Shown here one piece after another: positions 15,202-23,370 of a stretch of 64,000 nucleotides of DNA (positions within the stretch are counted from its first letter, which is position 1; every line of letters begins with the position of its first letter). A program made the translations under genes and the position numbers. The notes under the pieces were generated by a model that was not told where the DNA came from, searched no databases, and saw only the letters and a program-made list of their open reading frames with translations. Location of the stretch: the NCBI RefSeq assembly GCF_016862675.1, contig NZ_BONK01000003.1, positions 1-64,000 of the forward strand, written 5' to 3'. Source of the stretch: Cellulomonas chitinilytica. GTDB lineage: Bacteria > Actinomycetota > Actinomycetes > Actinomycetales > Cellulomonadaceae.

Positions 15202-17898
15202 TCAGTTCTCCGGGCCGCCGTACCCCACCTGGACGAAGCTCGCCGCGACAGCCGCGGCGGCCGGGTCCGCAGACGCGGTGCGGCTCTGCGCGCGGCGGAG
15301 CGCGGAGGCGGGCGGGTGGCCGCCGACGAGCTCGCGGTGGTACGAGGCCATGAGCGACGCGGTGGCGATGTCGGGGATCGCCATGACCGGCGCGACGAGC
15401 GTCGCGGTGCCGCCGGCGAGCAGCGCGGCGGACAGCCCCATGATCTCCCCGCCGGCCACGACGGCTGTCGTCGCGGTCTCGCAGGCCGCGAGGACGACGT
15501 GGCGCGGCGCGGTCGCGATGCGCTCGAGGTCGTAGACGGTGAACGGTCCGTCGGTGAGCATCAGCGCCGAGAACTGCGGGTTGTCGGCGCGCAGACGGCC
15601 GTGGCCCGCGACGTGGACGAGCGCGGCGCCGTCCATCGCCCGCGACACTGCGTCGGCGGTCGCGTCCTCGCCGACCAGCAGCGCGGCGGTGGGGTGCAGC
15701 GAGGCGATGTCCCGGGCCTCGGCGAGTGCTCCGTCCAGCCCTGGTCCGGCGACGACGGCCCGGCGACCGCCGGTGGAGGCGGGCCGGCTCGCGGCCGCGT
15801 GCCAGTGCGTCGCCGACGGGCTGACGCTGACGGGACGGTCCGCGCATTCCGGCAGCGCGGACCAGGGCACGGACTGGAGCCAGCCGACGGGGACGACGAC
15901 GAGAGGTCGGTCGCCGACCGCCGTCGCGAGCGGGGCGAGCACGTCCGCGCCGATCGCGGCGCACGACTGCGCGAGCAGTGCCCCGGCGGCCTCGACGCTG
16001 GCGGGCCGGGCATCGCCACGGGCCATCCGTCGCAGCGCGAACGACGCGCGCTCGACGCTGTGCCGGATCCGCTCCGCCGGCCCGAGGTGGTGCAGGCGCG
16101 GGCGGCCGTCGACGACGGTGACCGCGTGCATGTGCCCTGCGACCTCGAGATAGGCGACGAGCGCGTGGTCGCCGAGGAGCCCGGCGAGCGCCTCGACGGT
16201 CGGTGGCCGCACCGTCGCGTCGCCGCCGGAGGCGTGCCGGCAGTGGTCCCGGATGCGGCGCTCGAGCGCCACCTGCCGCGCGACGAGGGTTCCGGTCGGC
16301 TGACCGGCCTCGCGGTCCTCACCGATCGACTCCGTCGTCGAGCGCAGGTCCGCGAGCAGCTGGGCGAGCACCGGGTCGCTCGACGGCCGCGCGTCGCGCC
16401 GCAGCGTCGCCGTGGCCTTCGTCCACTCGCTCCAGCCGAGCGCGGACCGCGGGTCGCGGGCCTCCAGGGCCATCCGGAGGCCGGTGCCCGCGATCTCGCC
16501 CCGGTGGGTCGAGACGTGGGCGCGCAGCTCCGTGGCGCCCATGGTCGCGCGGTGGTCCTCGAGCACCCGCAGGCCCGCGCGCAGCGCCGACAGGGCGGCA
16601 GGACGGCGACCCTCCGCCTCGCGGAGCAGGGCCTCGCCGAGCCAGGCCCGGGCACGGGCGTCCGCCGGTCCGGTGTGACGTGCGCGCCCGGCGCGGGCGA
16701 AGTCGCGCCGCGCTGCGGTCGTCCGCCCCGCCGACATCTCGACCCGACCGGCCAGCAGCCTCGCCTCCAGCGCCGGGACGATCCATCCCGCGTGCTCGAG
16801 CGCGTCGGCCACCCGGCGGCACCGCGCCGACGTGACCGGCCGGTCGGCGGCCGTGAGCGCCTGGAGGGAGGCGAAGTCCGCGAGCGTCGCCCACTCGCGG
16901 CGCTGGAGGTGCACGAACTCCCGGCGAGCCGTCAGGGCGGCGTCCAGCGCGGCGTCCAGGTCGCTCTGCACGAGCGCGACGGTGGACAGCAGCAGCCGCG
17001 ACTCGGGGAGGTGGCGCTCGCGACCGTCGCGCGTGTTGGCGGCGACGGCCGCCTCGGCGAGCTCACGCGCCTCGTCGACGAGCCGGACCGACAGCAGGAG
17101 CTCGGCGTGGTCGGTGAGGACCGAGCCGAGGGGGAGGCCCAGTGCCTCGAAGAGGACTGTGGTGCGGTCGAGGTGGTCGAGGGCCGAGGGGACGTCCCCG
17201 GCCTGCGCGTCGACCCAGGCCAGGTTGTGCTCGACGAGGGCTCCCGCGACCGCGAGGCCGTGCGCCTCGCACAGTGCGGCGGCTTCCGTGAGGTCGCGCC
17301 GGGCGGCGACGAGCTCCCGCCTCGACACCAGCAGCAGGCCCCGGTTGGACAGCGCGCGCGTCGCCCACTGGGCGTCACCGGCTCGACGGATGACCCGGAG
17401 CGCGTGCCGCAGGTCGTCCAGCGCCGCGTCCAGCCGACCCATGTCCTGCAGGATCGCCGCACGCTGCACGCGGGCCCTGGCTGCCGCCAGCCCCGACAGC
17501 TCGGCGCACGCCTGGTCGATCTCGCGCAGGGACCGGCCCGGGTGCCCGGTCAGCAGGAGGGCGCCGGCGAGGCTCATGCGCGCCTCGCCGGTGCGGGTCG
17601 GCTCGCCGGCACGCCGCCCGGCCGCGACGGCGGCTCGCAGCCGCTCGACGGCGACGTCCAGGCGGGACTGCTGCATCGCGGCGACGCCCGCGGCCCGCTC
17701 GGCGACGCAGACCGTCGCCCAGTCGCGGGCCAGGCGAGCCTGCTCCGCCACGTGGGACGCGAGCGGTGTCGCAGCACCCGGGTCGACTCCCGCGAGGCGG
17801 AGCGCCTCTTCGGCGCGAGCCCGAAGGTCGTCCCCGCGGCCCGCGGCGGATGCGCTCCGCACGTCCGCGCGGACCGCCGTGCGCGTCGCCGCCGCCAT
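15202..17898 (-). CDS. TPR-CHAT caspase-like protease
   Basis: An 898-residue protein: ATG 17898 is preceded by GGGGTGGGCGAC. Residues 1-520 are an all-helical TPR-like solenoid with many short Ala/Arg/Leu-rich pairs (RLDVAVERLRAAVAAGRRAG; LDAALDDLRHALRVIRRAGD; GRTTAARRDFARAGRARHTG). Residues 600-898 form a CHAT domain (clan CD, caspase-like): LVVVPVGWLQSVPWSALPE, catalytic His766 in HVAGHGRL, catalytic Cys806 in LAACETAT, then GLSAALLAGGTATLVAPVMA and a closing FVQVGYGG. Both catalytic residues are present. The TPR-CHAT order recalls Csx29 of type III-E CRISPR, but no CRISPR component is nearby. The natural partner here is the divergent cytoplasmic subtilase. Confidence 0.88.
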   Translation of the reverse strand: MAAATRTAVRADVRSASAAGRGDDLRARAEEALRLAGVDPGAATPLASHVAEQARLARDWATVCVAERAAGVAAMQQSRLDVAVERLRAAVAAGRRAGEPTRTGEARMSLAGALLLTGHPGRSLREIDQACAELSGLAAARARVQRAAILQDMGRLDAALDDLRHALRVIRRAGDAQWATRALSNRGLLLVSRRELVAARRDLTEAAALCEAHGLAVAGALVEHNLAWVDAQAGDVPSALDHLDRTTVLFEALGLPLGSVLTDHAELLLSVRLVDEARELAEAAVAANTRDGRERHLPESRLLLSTVALVQSDLDAALDAALTARREFVHLQRREWATLADFASLQALTAADRPVTSARCRRVADALEHAGWIVPALEARLLAGRVEMSAGRTTAARRDFARAGRARHTGPADARARAWLGEALLREAEGRRPAALSALRAGLRVLEDHRATMGATELRAHVSTHRGEIAGTGLRMALEARDPRSALGWSEWTKATATLRRDARPSSDPVLAQLLADLRSTTESIGEDREAGQPTGTLVARQVALERRIRDHCRHASGGDATVRPPTVEALAGLLGDHALVAYLEVAGHMHAVTVVDGRPRLHHLGPAERIRHSVERASFALRRMARGDARPASVEAAGALLAQSCAAIGADVLAPLATAVGDRPLVVVPVGWLQSVPWSALPECADRPVSVSPSATHWHAAASRPASTGGRRAVVAGPGLDGALAEARDIASLHPTAALLVGEDATADAVSRAMDGAALVHVAGHGRLRADNPQFSALMLTDGPFTVYDLERIATAPRHVVLAACETATTAVVAGGEIMGLSAALLAGGTATLVAPVMAIPDIATASLMASYHRELVGGHPPASALRRAQSRTASADPAAAAVAASFVQVGYGGPEN

Positions 17899-17983
17899 GT
17901 CGCCCACCCCAGTCGACCTGCACGTATTTTTCGCCCGAATTGTCCCCCTGTCATGGTGGCCGAACAACCGAGGTGGGGACGAC

Positions 17984-19276
17984 ATGAATGACTTCGTGCA
18001 CCTGAGCGATCCCAGTACCGAGACCGAGCCGACCGAGATCGTCGTCGCGCTCGAGCATGCGCCGCTCGTGATGACAGCCCTGGAGAACGACGGACTCCAC
18101 GTGGTGAACGCGGAGCCCAGCGAGCCGCTCGGGCTGACGCTCGTCACGCTCGACCCTGACGAGGTCCCCACCCTGGTCGGCCTCCCGAGGCTCCCGGCCG
18201 AGCCCGGCCGGACCGAGGGGCTCGACGACGTCGTGCTGGCCCGCCTCCGCTTCGTCTTCGACGACGGCCACGCACACTGGACGCCGACGATGGGCAAGAA
18301 CCGGACCGTGGGGGTCGTCACCGACGGCGGCGGGAGCATCTCCTACGGCGGCGGACCCAACCCCACGAAGGCGAAGGCCTGGAACCCGGGTCGCTCGGGG
18401 CAGGCGGGCAAGGGGATCACGATCGGCGTCCTCGACACCGCCCTGTTCCCGCACCAGGTGCTCGCCGGCGGCTACATCGCCGCGTCGCCCGAGGACTTCG
18501 TCGTCGAGGACGGGCCGTACGACTACGCGCAGGGTCACGCGACGTTCGTCACCGGGCTGATCCTGAAGGACGCTCCGGGGGCCGTCGTCCGGGTCCGCAA
18601 GGTCCTCTCCGGGGCGGGCACCGCCACGTCGTGGGAGGTCGCGAACGCGATCGTCGAGCTGGGCAGCGCCGGCGTGGACATCCTCAACCTGTCGCTCGTC
18701 TGCTACACCGAGGACGGACGACCTCCGCTGGTCCTCTCGACCGCGATCGACCGGCTCCCGCCCCACGTGCTGGTCATCGCCTGCGCCGGGAACCACGGCG
18801 GCCGGGAACCCGGGCCTGATGAGGTCAACCGCAGGCCCGCGTGGCCGGCCGCGCTCGACGACGTCGTCGCCGTCGGCTCGGTGACCAAGGACGGGAAGGG
18901 CAGCAAGCTCGGGCTCTCGCCGTTCACGCCGCCGAGGGCGGCGTGGATCGACGTCGTGACGGTGGGTGACCCCGTCGTCAGCACGTACTTCACCGGCGCC
19001 GTCCGTGTACCGCCGCCCGAGGTCGAGCCAGCCGGCACCGAGTCCGGGCCGGCCGCCGACGGCGCGCAGCAGGCGCCGACCGAGCCGCCCCCGTTCGAGG
19101 GCTGGGCCGCGTGGAGCGGGACGTCGTTCGCCGCCGCCAAGCTCACGGGCAGGGTCGCCGCCGTCGCGGAGCAAAAGGGCATCCCGGTGCGGGCCGCCTA
19201 CCGCCGGCTCGCCGCCAAGGCGAATGCGACGGGCCGCCGCCCGGAGGACGACCTGCCGCCGTACATCCCGACCTGA
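17984..19276 (+). CDS. Cytoplasmic S8 (subtilisin-like) serine peptidase
   Basis: A 430-residue protein. AGGTGGGGAC precedes the ATG. The complete triad is visible: Asp151 (GVLDTALF), His185 (GHATFVTG) and Ser381 (SGTSFAAAK), with the oxyanion Asn region ACAGNHGG. There is no signal peptide and no I9-type propeptide; the first 110 residues form a small alpha/beta segment (EIVVALEHAPLVMTALENDG) ending before NRTVGVVTDGGG. A subtilase retained in the cytoplasm, 85 bp from and divergent to a CHAT protease gene, suggests a proteolytic relay in which one enzyme activates or is cut by the other (inference). Confidence 0.88.
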   Translation: MNDFVHLSDPSTETEPTEIVVALEHAPLVMTALENDGLHVVNAEPSEPLGLTLVTLDPDEVPTLVGLPRLPAEPGRTEGLDDVVLARLRFVFDDGHAHWTPTMGKNRTVGVVTDGGGSISYGGGPNPTKAKAWNPGRSGQAGKGITIGVLDTALFPHQVLAGGYIAASPEDFVVEDGPYDYAQGHATFVTGLILKDAPGAVVRVRKVLSGAGTATSWEVANAIVELGSAGVDILNLSLVCYTEDGRPPLVLSTAIDRLPPHVLVIACAGNHGGREPGPDEVNRRPAWPAALDDVVAVGSVTKDGKGSKLGLSPFTPPRAAWIDVVTVGDPVVSTYFTGAVRVPPPEVEPAGTESGPAADGAQQAPTEPPPFEGWAAWSGTSFAAAKLTGRVAAVAEQKGIPVRAAYRRLAAKANATGRRPEDDLPPYIPT

Positions 19277-19309
19277 CCGAAGGTGCCCGATGGGGCACAC
19301 GAGAGTGCT

Positions 19310-19325
19310 TGTTCCGGTCGGAACA
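19310..19325. promoter_or_regulatory. Dyad TGTTCCG-GT-CGGAACA
   Basis: Perfect 7-bp arms around a 2-bp centre, 51 bp before the next ATG and directly before a long hairpin. It resembles a repressor half-site pair. The right arm also contains GGAAC, a typical ECF -35 core. Confidence 0.4.
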
Positions 19326-19358
19326 CCCCCGAGATCGTGGTGACACGATCTCGGGGGT
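19325..19358 (+). terminator. 15-bp perfect hairpin between subtilase and membrane-protein genes
   Basis: Positions 19325-19339 pair exactly with 19344-19358 around a GTGA loop. It can terminate the subtilase transcript (stop at 19276) but ends only a few nt before the ribosome site of the next gene, so read-through transcripts would carry it as a leader stem. Confidence 0.6.
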
Positions 19359-19375
19359 CGAGAGGAGCCAGACGT

Positions 19376-20830
19376 ATGTGGTCCCAGGTGCTCGACACGC
19401 TGATCGGGGTCGTCTTCATCTTCGCGCTCGTGTCCCTGCTGGCCTCCGTGGTCGTCGAGACGATCTCGACGTTCATGCAGCGACGAGCGCACTACCTGCT
19501 GGCGGGTCTCAGCGCGATGCTCGACAAGCCCGCCGCCGACGTGAGCAACGCGACGACGAGGCAGGTCGTCAAGCTGGTGAAGGAGAACCCCGACAGCGGC
19601 TCGCAGGACGAGTCACCTGTGACGCTGCGGCTGTTCAGCCATCCGATGATGCGGTCGCTCCAGACCCGCCAGCTGCACGGCCTGGGACGCTCGGCCGTCC
19701 GCAACCCGCAGTACGTCCCGGCGTCGACGTTCGCGCGCGCCCTGATCGACACGCTCATGCCCGGCGACGAGGGTGCCGAGCCGCTCCGTGCGCTGCGCAC
19801 CCAGGTGTCCGCGCTGCCGGCGACCGCGTCCGCGAACGACGTCGTCGCGCTCGTGGACGGCGTCAGACCCCTGACGACCGCACAGGCGACCGAGCTCGGC
19901 AACACGATCGCCGCCGTCGACGCCCTCGTCGACCCCACCAAGGAGGCGGTGCTGGCGCTCGTCCCTCAGGGGTCCTCGGACGACGCGTTCGGGGCGAGCA
20001 TCAAGCGAGTACGCAAGGCGGTGAGCGACTCCGGGTCCGGACCGAAGGAGGTCTGCCTGCGCGCGCTGCGCGACCTGAAGGCGACCGCCGAGTTCGTCCA
20101 GGGCCGGCTGGATGGCTTCTCCGCCGCGATGACCGCGCACACGGGGACCGGCGCGAGGGACGCGGCGATCACGTGGATCGATCACCAGCTCCCGGAGTCC
20201 GCGCAGGACGCCGACGTCCTGCGCCTCCTTCGTGAGGGCGTCACGAACCTCCCGCAGCACTTCCCGGCGCGTGCAAGTCTCCTGGCCCTGCTCAATCAGG
20301 CTCAGGGGGGCGTCACGAGGCTGAGGACGTCGATCGAGGAGTGGTACGACGGGCAGATGGGCAGGATCAGCGGCTGGTACAAGCGCTGGTCGGTCGGGCT
20401 GCTGTTCGTCATCGGCTTCGCCGTCGCCGTCTTCGCGAACGTCGACACGATGCAGGTGGGCCACACCCTCTGGGTGGACCAGCCTGTCCGCACGGCGGTC
20501 GTCGCTGCGGCGGGGAACGGCACCGTGTGCCGGGACGAGGGCGACAAGACGGCCGAGTGCGTCGACAAGAAGCTCGACGAGCTCGCGAAGGCGGGACTGC
20601 CGATCCTGTGGCAGAAGGAGTGCTTGTCGAAGCAGGACGGGTGGGCGGGGTGCCTCACGACCGCGTTCTCGCCGCCGAACACGGCCCTTGCGTTCGGGCT
20701 GAAGCTCCTGGGGTGGGTCGTGACCGGGATCGCGGTGAGCTTCGGCGCACCGTTCTGGTTCGACGCGCTGTCGAAGCTGGGCAACCTGCGGATCGCGGGC
20801 ACCAAGCCCAGCCAGCAGGAGCAGACCTGA
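19376..20830 (+). CDS. Membrane protein of unknown function (CHAT-cluster)
   Basis: A 484-residue protein; GAGAGGAG precedes the ATG. There is one hydrophobic helix at residues 5-30 (VLDTLIGVVFIFALVSLLAS) followed by VVETISTFMQRRAHYLLAGL, a pattern I associate with a widespread uncharacterised bacterial membrane family. A long, mostly helical cytoplasmic or periplasmic middle follows (30-330). Then a helix at about 340-360 (SVGLLFVIGFAVAVFANVDT), a Cys-containing loop (four cysteines, residues 385-430) and a last helix (FGLKLLGWVVTGIAVSFGAP). No enzyme motif is seen. Its position directly behind the subtilase makes it a candidate membrane target or effector. Confidence 0.7.
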   Translation: MWSQVLDTLIGVVFIFALVSLLASVVVETISTFMQRRAHYLLAGLSAMLDKPAADVSNATTRQVVKLVKENPDSGSQDESPVTLRLFSHPMMRSLQTRQLHGLGRSAVRNPQYVPASTFARALIDTLMPGDEGAEPLRALRTQVSALPATASANDVVALVDGVRPLTTAQATELGNTIAAVDALVDPTKEAVLALVPQGSSDDAFGASIKRVRKAVSDSGSGPKEVCLRALRDLKATAEFVQGRLDGFSAAMTAHTGTGARDAAITWIDHQLPESAQDADVLRLLREGVTNLPQHFPARASLLALLNQAQGGVTRLRTSIEEWYDGQMGRISGWYKRWSVGLLFVIGFAVAVFANVDTMQVGHTLWVDQPVRTAVVAAAGNGTVCRDEGDKTAECVDKKLDELAKAGLPILWQKECLSKQDGWAGCLTTAFSPPNTALAFGLKLLGWVVTGIAVSFGAPFWFDALSKLGNLRIAGTKPSQQEQT

Positions 20831-20852
20831 GGCCACGGGCCTCGGCGCGGCG

Positions 20853-20881
20853 CGTATCAGATCCGCGCGTCGCCGACTCCG
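20853..20881 (+). promoter_or_regulatory. Repeated CGTATCA-N15-GACTCCG element, copy 2
   Basis: Same block as at 9408-9436: CGTATCA, 5 variable bases, then a 17-bp identical core. Beyond it the similarity fades over the next 11 bases. It lies 23 nt after the upstream stop codon and about 185 nt before the next start. Confidence 0.45.
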
Positions 20882-20932
20882 ACTCCTAGAGGCGTCCCGA
20901 GGTCCGGGACCGGGCGAAGGCGAAGGCCGCTG

Positions 20933-21033
20933 CCCGCGGATGGGCTGACCGTCCGCGGGGGAGTGCCGGCTCCTGATCGCCCGCTCATGGTGCTCCCGAG
21001 CTCAGGAGCGCCTCCGGCACCGGACGGTGCCGG
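20933..21033 (+). promoter_or_regulatory. Structured 5' leader with three hairpins
   Basis: Three successive hairpins lie between the CGTATCA element and the GTG start at 21065: CCCGCGGA/TCCGCGGG (20933-20959), GCTCC/GGAGC (20993-21010) and CCGGCACC/GGTGCCGG with a GGAC loop (21014-21033). No known riboswitch class is recognised. Confidence 0.35.
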
Positions 21034-21064
21034 CGCCCGCTCGTGCGGGAAGGGGGGTGAGGAC

Positions 21065-21958
21065 GTGGCCGGGTTCGCCCGATGGCTGCACGTCCAGGCA
21101 ACGGTCTTCAAGGAAGCCTGGGACGGAGGCAGCGAGGAGTACGCGCTCGCGTTCTACCGTCGGCGGCCGCACGCCCAGACGTACCTCTTCTACTGGAGCC
21201 TGCAGGTCGCGCTGCTGACCGCCCCGGTGGCCGCGACGATCTACGCCCTCAACGGCATGGGGCAACGGTGGACGGCCGCGGTGCTGGGAGCCTGCCTCGC
21301 CGTGCCCAGCCTGATGTCGTCGCTCGTCGCCGCGGTCAAGCCGCTCGTGCTGCGCCGGCACCGACGGGCGCTCCGGCGGTTCGGCGGCGCCGAGCTCCCG
21401 GCCCTGGACGCACGACAGTGGCGGCGCGTGTGGCGCCGCTGCGCCGAGGTGGGTCGGCGCAGGCTCCGCAGGGCACGCTGGGTGATCACGCTGTGCGCGG
21501 TCGCCGCGGTCGTGGAGCTCACTGGCTACCCGGCGGCGTTCGGTCTCTCCCTCCCGTGGCTGCCGTACGTCGCTGCGGCCGTCTGCCTCGTGCTCGTCGT
21601 CCGCGCGCTCCGCCGGCGTCCGTCAGAGCCGACCGCGGACGTGGAGCTCGTCAGGGCGACGCCTCTGCGTCGACGGTTCGACGCGGTCGACGGGGCGGCG
21701 GCCCGGCTGGGCGGCGTCGAGGTCGCGGCCGTCGACCTGCAGGTCCACGAACGCGTCCGTCTCGGCCCCCGCGGCCCGGAGGTCGACAGCCCTGTCGTCC
21801 TCGCCGAGGTGCACAGCGGCCATGCTGCGGGCGGCTTCCGGGTCGACGAGGTCACGAAGGTCGTCACCATGCGCCTGTGGCTCGCGCTGGACGACGGGCC
21901 GCAGTGGATGGTCTGCGTGGGGGACCGGGTCGTCGGGCCGCTGGGGCTGTGGGTGTGA
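21065..21958 (+). CDS. Small multi-helix membrane protein
   Basis: A 297-residue protein with a GTG start directly behind AAGGGGGGTGAGG, which overrides upstream in-frame starts. Membrane helices: 37-60 (YLFYWSLQVALLTAPVAATI), 68-90 (TAAVLGACLAVPSLMSSLVA), and a pair at about 138-180 (WVITLCAVAAVVELTGYPAA; LPYVAAAVCLVLVVRAL). A very basic loop (LRRHRRALRRFG, RRCAEVGRRRLRRARW) lies between the pairs. The C-terminal 100 residues are soluble and beta-rich. No recognised family. Preceded by a copy of the shared element, it may be the last gene of the CHAT-associated block. Confidence 0.65.
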   Translation: MAGFARWLHVQATVFKEAWDGGSEEYALAFYRRRPHAQTYLFYWSLQVALLTAPVAATIYALNGMGQRWTAAVLGACLAVPSLMSSLVAAVKPLVLRRHRRALRRFGGAELPALDARQWRRVWRRCAEVGRRRLRRARWVITLCAVAAVVELTGYPAAFGLSLPWLPYVAAAVCLVLVVRALRRRPSEPTADVELVRATPLRRRFDAVDGAAARLGGVEVAAVDLQVHERVRLGPRGPEVDSPVVLAEVHSGHAAGGFRVDEVTKVVTMRLWLALDDGPQWMVCVGDRVVGPLGLWV

Positions 21959-21991
21959 CGTCACGGCCGGCCGGCTGCGAGGCGGCGCCGT

Positions 21992-22750
21992 TCAGGCGAG
22001 CGCGTCGAGCAGGAGCGTGGTGACGTCGTCCGGTCGCTCGAGGTTGGGAAGGTGCCCGGCCCACGGCAGCACGGTGCGGCGCGCCCCGGGAAGCTGCTGC
22101 GCGATCGCGTCGGCGGTCAGAGTGAAGTAGTCGAGGTCGAGGCTCCCGCTGACCACGGTCGCCGGCATGGTGGCCCGCGTGAGATCGATGGGCGGGCCCG
22201 GCGTGCAGGGCACGTCGTCGCCGGCGGCGAGCTGGACGTCGAACGCGTTGCGCTGCATCCGCCGGACCTGGTCGCGGGTGCCCGCGCTCGCGTCCGGACC
22301 CAGGAACGTCGAGACGTTGAGCTCGACCGCCGCCGCCACGTCACCCGCCTCGAGCAGCTCGTCCTCACGCCGGCCGAAGGCGCGCACCGACGACGTGGGT
22401 TCGACGGCGTCGCCGTCGGTGCACAGCAGGACCAGGTGGCTGACCCGCTCCGGCCACGTGGACGCGACCTGCTGCGCGATCGCGCCGCCCGCCGACGAGC
22501 CGACGAGGGCGGCCCGGTCGATGTCGAGCTCGTCGAGGAGGGCCATCAGGTCGTCGGCGGAGCAGTACGGCGGGGCCGACGCCTCAGGCAGCGGGCTGCG
22601 GCCCCATCCACGCCGGTCGTAGCGGACGACCCGGTGATGCTCGGCGAGCGCCTGCCACTGGGGGTCCCACTGCCGCAGGTCGGTCACCCCGGAGTGGAGG
22701 AGGACGACGACGGGCCCGTGCCCTGCGCACTCGTGGTGGAGCTGGGTCAC
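21992..22750 (-). CDS. Alpha/beta-fold hydrolase (last gene of seven-gene operon)
   Basis: A 252-residue protein. The GTG start overlaps the previous stop (GTGA). Typical alpha/beta hydrolase features: oxyanion region LLHSGVTDLRQW near 18, RYDRRGWGRS near 47, nucleophile Ser in ALVGSSAGG near 90, an acidic residue in SGSLDLDYF, and the late His in LPWAGHLPNLERP. The substrate is unknown. It is translationally coupled to the ABC/sigma operon, so its product is probably made under the same stress signal. Confidence 0.85.
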   Translation of the reverse strand: MTQLHHECAGHGPVVVLLHSGVTDLRQWDPQWQALAEHHRVVRYDRRGWGRSPLPEASAPPYCSADDLMALLDELDIDRAALVGSSAGGAIAQQVASTWPERVSHLVLLCTDGDAVEPTSSVRAFGRREDELLEAGDVAAAVELNVSTFLGPDASAGTRDQVRRMQRNAFDVQLAAGDDVPCTPGPPIDLTRATMPATVVSGSLDLDYFTLTADAIAQQLPGARRTVLPWAGHLPNLERPDDVTTLLLDALA

Positions 22751-23370
22751 AGCCCACGCGCCTCCTCCCGGTGAGCGGCGATCGGACGACGGTCCCGTCG
22801 CGCCGGGTCGCGTGACGCGGCGACGACGACAGCCGCGGCTGCTGCGCCGAGAGCGCTCCAGAGGACGCTGCTGCCGGTCCACCCGTCCTCGACGGGGAAC
22901 ACGTGAGCGGACCACGGGTGCGGAAAGACGATGAGGGCGACCATCGCGGCGCAGACCACCGTGGCGGCGACGTCGCCCGGTTCGTCGCGACCGGCGAAGC
23001 GCAGCATCGCGGCGAGGGCGACCGTGATCGTGAGGATCCCGGCGCCCTCGACGAGCAGCGCACCGGCGGGCGTGGCGGTGCTGCGCAGGTCGAGCGCGAC
23101 GACAGCCACCACCCACACGGACAGCGGCACCGCGAGGGCCACCGACCGGGCGAGCGTGCGGCGCAGCCGTGTGCGGGGCACGGCGTCGACCGCCGCGGCC
23201 GCCGGGTCGTCGAGGATCCACGCCGCCGCGGCTGCGAGCGCGACGAGGGCCAGCCGGACGAACGTCAGCGGCGGGCTGTCGTCCGCCGCGACGACGCAGC
23301 CCGCGAGGATGACCGAGCCGAGGGCGCAGCCGGCCAGGAGCGGGACCAGGTCGACGCCGCGGAGGGTCAC
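22747..23370 (-). CDS. Integral membrane protein of the ECF/ABC operon
   Basis: A 207-residue protein with a GTG start overlapping the upstream stop by 4 nt. Five or six hydrophobic helices are visible (LVPLLAGCALGSVILAGCVV, FVRLALVALAAAAAWILD, SVALAVPLSVWVVAVVALD, ILTITVALAAMLRF, VVCAAMVALIVF, VLWSALGAAAAAVVVAA). It is shorter than the two upstream permease-like genes and not clearly related to them, but probably belongs to the same membrane complex. Confidence 0.7.
   Translation of the reverse strand: MTLRGVDLVPLLAGCALGSVILAGCVVAADDSPPLTFVRLALVALAAAAAWILDDPAAAAVDAVPRTRLRRTLARSVALAVPLSVWVVAVVALDLRSTATPAGALLVEGAGILTITVALAAMLRFAGRDEPGDVAATVVCAAMVALIVFPHPWSAHVFPVEDGWTGSSVLWSALGAAAAAVVVAASRDPARRDRRPIAAHREEARGL

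Noticed and set aside
15202-17898. TPR-CHAT as part of a type III-E CRISPR system
   Set aside because: No repeat array, no gRAMP/Cas7-11 gene and no other cas gene anywhere in the window.
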